From: JALXCH01 sp964495805
GTDB taxonomy: Bacteria > Calditrichota > Calditrichia > RBG-13-44-9
Assembly: GCA_964495805.1 (NCBI GenBank)
Contig: CAZBWV010000117.1
Coordinates: 1-19,063, forward strand
DNA: 19,063 nucleotides
Reading direction: 5' to 3'
Under the pieces are notes generated by a model. That model did no database searches and was not told the origin of the DNA. It was given only the letters and a program-made list of their open reading frames with translations. This document shows, piece by piece, positions 1 to 6,368 of the stretch. The position numbers and the translations under genes were made by a program. Within the stretch, counting starts at the first letter, position 1; every line of letters starts with the position of its first letter.

Positions 1-317
1 GGACACGCACTTTATAACAAACACACACCATAATGCAAAACCCAAAAAACCATTATTTTTCATCCGGACTCACTCACGGCAAATCTTCCGGAATCCCCAG
101 GTAACACCACCTGTTCTTTTCGCTTACCTTTTTATCTTCTGATCCGGAAATACAGATGACCTCCGAAAACAATAACCTATCTGCGAAAATTGCCCTTGAG
201 CAAATCCCCGCGCGATAAATAAATCGTCAGTAATTCTCTCAGGAAACAATTCCTTCCCCCTTTTTCCATCGTGTCAAGAAAATCCAGAATTAACCATCGT
301 TTCATATGAAAATCCCC
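1..317. other. Non-coding stretch upstream of dinB
   Basis: No convincing gene is visible here. The stretch is AT-rich with C-rich patches and short open frames only. The best small frame runs on the minus strand from 305 to 177 (42 codons) and has an AGGGG Shine-Dalgarno-like stretch 8 bases before its ATG. The peptide resembles nothing I know and I do not call it. The segment may be the far end of a neighbouring intergenic region cut by the window edge. Confidence 0.5.
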
Positions 318-346
318 TTGCCTTCCCTTTTTCTGTTTCATAAATT
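318..346 (+). promoter_or_regulatory. Candidate sigma-70-type promoter of dinB
   Basis: A -35-like TTGCCT (318-323) and a -10-like TAAATT (341-346) are separated by exactly 17 bases. Each matches the consensus at four of six positions. Transcription would start near 353, inside the LexA-type box at 351-364, which is a normal layout for a repressed SOS promoter. The element is inferred from spacing and partial matches only. Confidence 0.4.
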
Positions 347-350
347 TAGG

Positions 351-364
351 TGAACTTTTGTTCA
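351..364. promoter_or_regulatory. LexA-type SOS box (TGAAC-N4-GTTCA)
   Basis: The sequence TGAACTTTTGTTCA is a perfect inverted repeat with the GAAC-N4-GTTC core that LexA binds in Bacillus and many other Gram-positive lineages. It lies 58 bases before the dinB start and at the predicted transcription start, so a bound repressor would block initiation. DinB is a classic SOS gene, which supports the reading. LexA itself is not encoded in the window, so which repressor binds is inferred. Confidence 0.65.
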
Positions 365-421
365 TCTGTTTCGTTTAAAAAATGTGCAAACGAATCGTTT
401 CGTGGTAACGGGGAGAATGGA

Positions 422-1663
422 ATGAACACCGGCAGCACTCCATCTGCTCCGCAGCGCCTGATTGCCCACATCGATGCGGACGCGTTTTTTGCGTCGGTGG
501 AGCAGGGATTTAATCCCCTGCTGCGGGGCAAACCGGTAATTGTGGGCGGCACGGAGAATCAGCGCGGCGTGGTACACACTGCCAGTTATGAGGCGCGGGC
601 ACGCGGGGTGCGTACCGGTATGCCGCTGGTGCAGGCCAAACAGCTCTGCCCGGAGGCGATTTTTCTGAAGGGCAATTTTCAGCACTATCAGGCTGCTTCG
701 CTGATGATGCAGGCGATTTACCTGCGCTACACACCGGTGGTAGAGTTCACCTCCCTGGATGATGCTTACCTGGACCTGACCGGCACCCGCCATTTGCATC
801 CCGAACCGGAGCAGCTGGCGCGTGTACTTCAGCAAACGGTGGAACGTGCCCTGCACATCAGTGTTTCCATCGGGATGGCCAGCAACAAAGTGGTGGCACG
901 GATTGCCTCGGGCCTGAAGAAACCGCACGGGGTTGTGTATGTGCCTCCTGGTCGGGAACGGGAGTTTCTGGCTCCGCTGCCAGTGGACGAGCTGCCCGGG
1001 GTGGGACGGGTGGCAAAAGAGAAGTTAACCGAACTGGGGATTTTTACCATCGGACAGTTCGCAGCGCTTCCGAAAATTGCCGTAACTGAGCTGTTTGGCA
1101 CAATGGGCCAGAAAATGTGGGAAATGGCCAACGGTTTGGATCGGCGGGAAGTGAAACCGCGCATTCTGCCCCGGCAAATCAGCCGCGAGACCACTTTTGA
1201 GGAGGACACCACCGAACGGGGAATGATCATGGGAACTCTGCAGTATCTCACCGAGCGCATTGCGGGCAAGCTGCGCCAGCAGGGCTTACACTGCCGGCGG
1301 ATTGGTGTAAAAATCCGCTACTCGGACTTCACCCAGCATCAGCTGGCCCACACACTGCCCGCCCCCACCAGCAGCGCCACGGAACTGTTCGCCGAAGTGG
1401 AACGATTGGTACAGCGCATCCCTTTCCGGCGTTTGCGCATCCGCCACGTGGGGGTGCAGGTAAGTTATCTGGAATGGGCCAACTTTCAGATGAAGCTGTT
1501 TGATGAAACGACCCGGCAGGAACTGCTGGATGCTGCCATTGATCAGATCCGGGAAAAGTTCGGCTTCACAGCCATCCTGCCGGCGGACACCCTGGAGCTG
1601 CAACGCAAATATCGCATGGAAAAGAGCGGCTACGTGCTCCATTCGCCGGCGCTTACCCGGTAG
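422..1663 (+). CDS. dinB: DNA polymerase IV, Y-family translesion polymerase
   Basis: This 413-residue protein is a Y-family polymerase that copies past damaged template bases. It starts HIDADAFFASVE: D18 corresponds to the first catalytic aspartate and F23 to the steric gate. The second acidic motif, SLDDAYLD (111-118), has D113-D114 where the family usually has Asp-Glu. SIGMASNKVVARIASGLKKP (20 residues from about 155) is the conserved palm segment, and LPGVGRVAKEKLTELGI is the helix-hairpin-helix. The little-finger domain follows, and QMKLF (356-360) fits the sliding-clamp-binding pentapeptide. I chose the ATG at 422 because GGGGAG precedes it at good spacing. An in-frame GTG at 350 would put the SOS box inside the gene. 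ImuB proteins lack the catalytic acids, so this is not ImuB. A DnaE-type polymerase lies 730 bases downstream on the same strand. Confidence 0.93.
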   Translation: MNTGSTPSAPQRLIAHIDADAFFASVEQGFNPLLRGKPVIVGGTENQRGVVHTASYEARARGVRTGMPLVQAKQLCPEAIFLKGNFQHYQAASLMMQAIYLRYTPVVEFTSLDDAYLDLTGTRHLHPEPEQLARVLQQTVERALHISVSIGMASNKVVARIASGLKKPHGVVYVPPGREREFLAPLPVDELPGVGRVAKEKLTELGIFTIGQFAALPKIAVTELFGTMGQKMWEMANGLDRREVKPRILPRQISRETTFEEDTTERGMIMGTLQYLTERIAGKLRQQGLHCRRIGVKIRYSDFTQHQLAHTLPAPTSSATELFAEVERLVQRIPFRRLRIRHVGVQVSYLEWANFQMKLFDETTRQELLDAAIDQIREKFGFTAILPADTLELQRKYRMEKSGYVLHSPALTR

Positions 1664-1840
1664 CAAGAAATGTGCGATTCTCCGCGGCAACGCCCAGAAA
1701 ATCGGGGATGTGCAAATCCGATCGGATGCACCGGATGCGATTCTGAAGTCCGAAACATCCGGTTCGTTCCGTCTTCCCAAGAATGGGAGTATGAATCCGT
1801 ATTTGAAATTGGTTTGCAGGATTTGATAAGGAGTTTCTAT

Positions 1841-1880
1841 AAAAACAGGCGGCGAAGCGAGGTCCGAACTCCACCGCCTG
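1841..1880 (-). terminator. Rho-independent terminator of the WXXGXW gene
   Basis: Read on the minus strand, CAGGCGG (1880-1874) pairs with CCGCCTG (1852-1846) and is followed directly by five T residues (1845-1841). A second short GAG/CTC pairing is possible in the loop. It lies 35 bases past the stop of the minus-strand gene at 1915-2229. Confidence 0.7.
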
Positions 1881-1914
1881 CCTGGAGTGAAATATGGGAA
1901 AAAGTACAGGATGA

Positions 1915-2229
1915 TCAGCGAATACGTTTCCAGTGGCCCGGCACCCACACCCAGCCGCGGCGACGCTTGCTCCAATGTCCGGATACCCACACATAACCGG
2001 CCCGGGCACGCTGCCAGTGTCCCGCTACCCACACATAATGCCCGTTTCGCCATTGCCAGTGGCCGGGAATCCATATGGCGGTTTTATAAGGCGGTGCGGG
2101 TCGCACCTCCACACGAACCGGGGGCGGCGGCTTCTTCACATATACCACCCGACTGGCACATTGGGTGGTAACTCCGGAAATCAACAGAAAAAGCAGAATC
2201 CACAATCCGGTGCGAAATGTTGTTTTCAT
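1915..2229 (-). CDS. Exported WXXGXW-repeat protein
   Basis: A 104-residue protein with an N-terminal hydrophobic export signal (about residues 8-22), a short proline-rich stretch (PPPP) and four tandem copies of a roughly 14-residue unit. Each unit is built as [I/V]W[I/V]xGHW: WIPGHW, WVAGHW, WVSGHW, WVPGHW. This matches the WXXGXW repeat family of small envelope proteins, whose function is not established. A cysteine follows the hydrophobic segment, but the preceding residues TTQ do not fit a normal lipobox, so lipid attachment is uncertain. I chose the ATG at 2229 because AAGGAGGA (2244-2237) sits 7 bases upstream; the adjacent GTG at 2232 is less likely. The gene lies between dinB and dnaE on the opposite strand and diverges from dnaE. 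It has its own terminator, so it is a separate unit. Confidence 0.75.
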   Translation of the reverse strand: MKTTFRTGLWILLFLLISGVTTQCASRVVYVKKPPPPVRVEVRPAPPYKTAIWIPGHWQWRNGHYVWVAGHWQRARAGYVWVSGHWSKRRRGWVWVPGHWKRIR

Positions 2230-2273
2230 CACTCATTCCTCCTTGAATTTTGTCTGACGGAAACAGATGCGAA

Positions 2274-2303
2274 TTGTATGCCAATGCAGTAAGTGCTTAT
2301 TTT
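2274..2303 (+). promoter_or_regulatory. Weak candidate promoter of the dnaE gene
   Basis: TTGTAT (2274-2279) and TATTTT (2298-2303) are spaced by 18 bases. Initiation near 2310 would give a leader of about 84 bases containing the inverted repeats at 2337-2387. Matches are partial, and the divergent minus-strand gene has to share the same region. Confidence 0.25.
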
Positions 2304-2336
2304 TCAATAGATAAGATGACCTTTTTCGGCGAAACC

Positions 2337-2363
2337 GTCCCGATTGGGACAACACCGTGTCCC
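2337..2363. promoter_or_regulatory. Inverted-repeat cluster GTCCC-N4-GGGAC-N8-GTCCC
   Basis: GTCCC (2337-2341), GGGAC (2346-2350) and GTCCC (2359-2363) form two overlapping inverted repeats. The first, GTCCC-GATT-GGGAC, has the 5-4-5 geometry of the LexA-type box before dinB but different arms. The second pairing can extend to GGGACA/TGTCCC with a 6-base loop. It lies 31-57 bases before the dnaE start and could be a repressor site or an RNA structure. Confidence 0.35.
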
Positions 2364-2387
2364 CTCAGGTACACCTGATGAGAGGGG
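2361..2387 (+). promoter_or_regulatory. Hairpin that would cover the dnaE ribosome binding site
   Basis: CCCCTC (2361-2366) is complementary to GAGGGG (2382-2387), which is the Shine-Dalgarno segment of dnaE 6 bases before its ATG. Between them lies the perfect inverted repeat TCAGGT-AC-ACCTGA (2365-2378). The two pairings share bases 2365-2366, so they compete in part. This suggests that translation may depend on leader folding, but it is only a sequence reading. Confidence 0.35.
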
Positions 2388-2393
2388 GTAACC

Positions 2394-5300
2394 ATGTTTG
2401 TTCATCTTCACACACACAGCTATTACAGTTTGTTAGATGGCACCATTCCCGTCGAGGAGCTGGTGCAGCACGCTGTTGAACTGGGCTACCGCCATCTGGC
2501 ACTTACGGATCACAATAGTCTGGCCGGCGCAGTGGAATTTTTTCGCCAGGCCAGCGAAGCGGGATTGCATCCCATCATCGGGGCGGAGGTGGAACTCACC
2601 AATCAGACGCGCCTGGTGCTTCTGGTACAAAATGAAATCGGTTACCGGAACCTGTGCACCATTTTAACAACCGGACATCTGCGCGGCGGACATCTTAAAT
2701 TTCAGCTTCACCTGGAGGATATCGCCCGCTACCGCCCGGGGCTCATCGTGCTTTCCGGAGGTCAAAAAGGAGAACTCTGGCAGCTGGCTCGTCAACGCCG
2801 TATTCCTCAGGCGCAACAGTACCTTCGCCTGATGAAACGCCTTTTTGGCGAACATTTCTACGTAGAACTCCAGCATTTCGAAAGCAACGATATGCTTACC
2901 AATCTGCGGCTTCGTGATCTGGCAGCGGAATTCCGTTTGCCAATAGTTGCCACCAACGATGTCCACCTGCTCAGGCGAGCGGATCATTCCTTACGCCGGG
3001 TATTGCACGCCATTGACCAGAACAGCCTGCTGGACCGCATCACCACCGCCGGTTCTCCGGAACAATATCTCAAATCACCCCGGGAAATGCGTCAGCTCTT
3101 TCAGCACTTCCCGCAGGCGGTCCGTAACACCCTGCACATCGCCCGGCAATGTCAATTTCATTTCCGGTTGGGAAAACCCATTTTTCCCCGAATCGAACTC
3201 CCTGCGGGTGAAACCAGCGCTTCTCACCTGCGAAAGCAGGCTTTGCAGGGAGCCCGGGAACGCTATCAACCTCTCCCCCGCGCCGTTCGGGAACGGCTGG
3301 AATATGAGCTGAGCACCATCCAGCGACTGGGTTTCCCGGACTACTTTCTGATCGTGAAAGACATTGTGGATTTTTGCCATCGGGAACGTATTCCCTGCGT
3401 TGGGCGCGGCTCAGCTGGCGACAGTCTGGTCTCCTATGTACTGGGAATTACCCAGGTGGACCCCATTCGTTACCGGCTTTACTTCGAGCGTTTTCTGAAT
3501 CCCCAGCGAAGCGATTCTCCGGACATTGATCTGGACATTTGCTGGAAGAATCGGGACCGGGTGCTGGAATATGTCTATCAGAAGTATGGTGCCGAACGGG
3601 TAGCCATGATTAGCACTTTCAACACATTTCAGCTGCGTTCTTCGCTGCGAGATGTCGCCCGGGCATTCGGATTTCCGGAAGAGGAAATTCGTGCCATCAC
3701 CCGTTACCTGCCTCATTACGGCATCAAACAGCTTACCGGTGCCATCCAGCAGCTTCCGGAGTGTCGGGACCTGCAGCAGCGGCCGGAGATGTTCCGGCAG
3801 GTGGTGGAATTTGCCGAACGACTGGCCAGTTTCCCCCGGCACCAATCCATTCATCCCGGCGGCATTGTGATTGCGCCGGACCGCCTGACCCACTACACCC
3901 CGCTTCAGGTGGCAGGGAAAGGGCTGGTGGTCACCCAGTACGATATGTATTCCATTGAACCGTTGGGGCTGGTCAAAATTGATTTGTTAGGCGTTCGCTC
4001 CCTTACTATGATCACCGAAACACTCCAGCAGGTAGCCGCCCTTCACCGTCGGCTGGAGGGAGGGGAGCCAGCGACTTCAGCCGGGACAAAATCAAAATCC
4101 GCTTCTGCACCCGGGGAACCCGACCTGCCGTTGTTTACGGCTCAGCTCTCTTCTCCCCGATCCCCGACTCCGAAACCCGTTTCGCCACCCGACACCGTAT
4201 TTCGCTTTGATCTCTCCCGGGGACGAATTGTGCCGGAGAAGGCGCGAAGATATCTTACGCCCGAACGCTTTCCATTTCTCAGCCAGGCGACCCGAAATCT
4301 TTCGCCTCTGGACCTGCGCGTCATTCCGGAGGACGATCCCAATGTGACCGCGCTCCTGCGTTCCGGTTTGAGTCTGGGCTGTTTCCAGACGGAAAGCCCG
4401 GGCATGCGCGGTTTGCTCAGAAAAATGCAGATTGAGGGAGTAGATGACGTCATAACAGCGGTGGCGCTGATTCGTCCCGGTGCGGCGAACAGCGGGATGA
4501 AGGAACAATACATTCGCCGGCGGGCGGGACTCACCCCGATCTCCTATCCTCATCCGGCGCTGAAACCGGTGCTGGCAGAGACTTACGGCAATATTATCTA
4601 TCAGGAACAGGTGATGCAGGTGGCGGCGGAAATTGCCGGATTCACACTGGCGCAAGCGGACATTCTTCGCAAAGCCATGACCAAGTCCCGCGACCGCAAA
4701 ATGCTACAAACACTGAAACAGGAGTTCATTGTCGGTGCCAGGAAGCGGGGAGTACCGGTTAATCAGGCAACCGCCATCTGGAAGTTTCTGGAGAATTTTG
4801 TCGGGTACGGATTTAACAAAGCACACTCTGCTACCTACGGTACTATTGCTTATCAGACCGCTTATTTAAAATACTACTTTCCGGTTCAATATATGACTGC
4901 CGTATTGAACAACCAGGGCGGCTTTTACTCCCGGGCAGCATATATCGAGGAATGCCGTCGAATGGGCATCCGGCTGCTGCCGCCGGATGTCAACACCCCG
5001 GCGCGGGAGTTCACCGCTCATCAGGATACCATTCGGGTGGGGCTGGAACCGGTGTATGAGTTGACCGAAACAACCCGTCAGAGAATCCTGCAGGAGCGAA
5101 ACCGGGGTGCATTCCGCGATTTCTACGACTTTCTGCAGCGGGTTCGTCCCCGACAGGGCGAGGTGGAAAATCTGATCAAATGCGGTGCTTTGCGCTCTCT
5201 GCATCCCAGCGAACCGGAACTGCTGCTCAAAACACGCATTTACTACAAGCACCGGAGGAATCGCTCCGTAAGCGAGAGGTTAACCCGTTCCATTCACCTT

Positions 5301-5756
5301 CCACCGTACAACCTGCAACAACGCATCCTGTACGAAATGGAAATTCTGGGATTTGCCGTGAGCAACCACCCCCTTACCCTGTTCGCGCGAAAAATCGATT
5401 GGGCCGACGTGATTCCCTCATTTGAACTGGAACGCCACAAGGGGGAAACGGTCCGGTTTGTTGGCTGGTTGGTAACCAGTCGCCGCACCCGTACCAGCGG
5501 AGGAGAATACATGAAATTTCTTACCCTGGAAGATCGGTATGGTCTGTGCGAAGCAGTGATGTTCCCGGAAATATACCAGCGATACGGGCATCTGGTGAAA
5601 GGAAACGGCCCATATCAAATTACTGGAATCGTGCAATCACGCTTACCCGGTGAAGCGAATTTGCTGGTTCAAAACATTGAGCTCATTGAATTGACAAAAG
5701 AGGAACTGGAGAAGGAACTATCCCTATCTCCTTCCACAACAAAAATTACACAATAA
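2394..5756 (+). CDS. dnaE: DnaE-type DNA polymerase III alpha subunit, error-prone DnaE2-like
   Basis: A 1120-residue C-family polymerase. The N-terminal PHP domain keeps its metal-site residues: HLHTH (4-8), TDH (D39, H40), GAE (E65) and a later TNDVH. The palm carries PDIDLD (D377, D379) and KIDLLG (D530), matching the three catalytic aspartates of DnaE. An unusual insert of about 90 residues (552-643) is rich in Pro and Ser at its start. After it come the conserved segment FQTESPGMRGLLRKM, the fingers, and an OB-fold near 1015-1095. The protein then ends, without the C-terminal domain that binds tau in replicative DnaE1. That, and the linkage to an SOS-type dinB, points to a translesion DnaE2/ImuC role. 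GAGGGGG precedes the ATG. A main replicative role cannot be excluded without knowing whether another dnaE exists in the genome. Confidence 0.88.
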   Translation: MFVHLHTHSYYSLLDGTIPVEELVQHAVELGYRHLALTDHNSLAGAVEFFRQASEAGLHPIIGAEVELTNQTRLVLLVQNEIGYRNLCTILTTGHLRGGHLKFQLHLEDIARYRPGLIVLSGGQKGELWQLARQRRIPQAQQYLRLMKRLFGEHFYVELQHFESNDMLTNLRLRDLAAEFRLPIVATNDVHLLRRADHSLRRVLHAIDQNSLLDRITTAGSPEQYLKSPREMRQLFQHFPQAVRNTLHIARQCQFHFRLGKPIFPRIELPAGETSASHLRKQALQGARERYQPLPRAVRERLEYELSTIQRLGFPDYFLIVKDIVDFCHRERIPCVGRGSAGDSLVSYVLGITQVDPIRYRLYFERFLNPQRSDSPDIDLDICWKNRDRVLEYVYQKYGAERVAMISTFNTFQLRSSLRDVARAFGFPEEEIRAITRYLPHYGIKQLTGAIQQLPECRDLQQRPEMFRQVVEFAERLASFPRHQSIHPGGIVIAPDRLTHYTPLQVAGKGLVVTQYDMYSIEPLGLVKIDLLGVRSLTMITETLQQVAALHRRLEGGEPATSAGTKSKSASAPGEPDLPLFTAQLSSPRSPTPKPVSPPDTVFRFDLSRGRIVPEKARRYLTPERFPFLSQATRNLSPLDLRVIPEDDPNVTALLRSGLSLGCFQTESPGMRGLLRKMQIEGVDDVITAVALIRPGAANSGMKEQYIRRRAGLTPISYPHPALKPVLAETYGNIIYQEQVMQVAAEIAGFTLAQADILRKAMTKSRDRKMLQTLKQEFIVGARKRGVPVNQATAIWKFLENFVGYGFNKAHSATYGTIAYQTAYLKYYFPVQYMTAVLNNQGGFYSRAAYIEECRRMGIRLLPPDVNTPAREFTAHQDTIRVGLEPVYELTETTRQRILQERNRGAFRDFYDFLQRVRPRQGEVENLIKCGALRSLHPSEPELLLKTRIYYKHRRNRSVSERLTRSIHLPPYNLQQRILYEMEILGFAVSNHPLTLFARKIDWADVIPSFELERHKGETVRFVGWLVTSRRTRTSGGEYMKFLTLEDRYGLCEAVMFPEIYQRYGHLVKGNGPYQITGIVQSRLPGEANLLVQNIELIELTKEELEKELSLSPSTTKITQ

Positions 5757-6091
5757 TCTAAACCACATTTGCGCAATAAATTATCCGGGCTATACTTCCT
5801 TAAATCGTAGAGGAATTCATTAAAGACCATGTGCTTGTTTAAATTCCAGGGTGAATACTAACTGCTGTTACCGGGAAATAAATTTTAATCCAAACAATCA
5901 ATTTTTAATCCTGTTTTATAATATTTCTGTACACAATGCGGATTTTTTTCCAGGTGCAGAAGCTAAGGATAAGGAGAAGTCTATTTCTTATTCATTGAAA
6001 GTGAATATCTGTTGATACCAGTAACCTGGTCATTCAGGTCAGACGAATGATTCTAATGAAATAGTGTATTCCCCACGTGTACTTTATATTA
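5757..6091. other. AT-rich gap after dnaE
   Basis: No protein gene is supported here. A TATAAT box at 5917-5922 with a weak CAATCA at 5895-5900 could start a transcript toward the terminator at 6092-6129. ACCAG-TAAC-CTGGT around 6014-6027 can form a small hairpin. There is no clear terminator directly after the dnaE stop, so dnaE transcripts may also run to 6129. Confidence 0.5.
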
Positions 6092-6129
6092 CGCGACGGG
6101 CTTTTTTCCTGGCTCGCCGCGTTTTTTTT
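5929..6129 (+). ncRNA. Possible small RNA or attenuated leader of about 200 nt
   Basis: A perfect TATAAT box upstream (5917-5922) and a strong rho-independent terminator at the 3' end frame a segment without a convincing reading frame. It could be an independent small RNA, a terminated leader of the secreted-protein gene that starts 240 bases further on, or simply the 3' tail of the dnaE transcript. The evidence is positional only, and no known RNA family was recognised. Confidence 0.2.
6092..6129 (+). terminator. Rho-independent terminator
   Basis: CGCGACGGGC (6092-6101) pairs with GCTCGCCGCG (6112-6121) with one A-C mismatch and one G-T wobble. Eight T residues follow (6122-6129). It is 336 bases after the dnaE stop and 240 bases before the next gene. 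Confidence 0.75.
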
Positions 6130-6368
6130 CACAAATTCAGAAAGTGATTTATATCAACAAATTCATAAGACAATTTTTTTATTTAAATTATGTAAAAGAA
6201 AAGGATTTCGGTTCTAATTTAACATATCTCTTTTCCTGTCGATCATCTTATCATAACACTCAGCGCTCTGGAAAATATAACAATTCATTTCGCAATTATA
6301 CTCATTGCTCCCGAATCATATGCTTTTTTTAATTCATATATTTTAATTCATAACGAAAGGAGAGCAGG

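Noticed and set aside
177..305. Minus-strand 42-codon frame with an AGGGG ribosome-like site
   Set aside because: Too short, no recognisable features, and it lies in AT-rich DNA beside the dinB promoter. One good Shine-Dalgarno is not enough.
350..421. Longer dinB start at the GTG at 350
   Set aside because: It would place the SOS box inside the gene and add 24 residues unlike the family; the ATG at 422 has a clear ribosome binding site.
6144..6332. Plus-strand 62-codon frame after the terminator
   Set aside because: Lys/Asn/Phe/Tyr-rich translation of AT-rich spacer, with no ribosome site or known motif.
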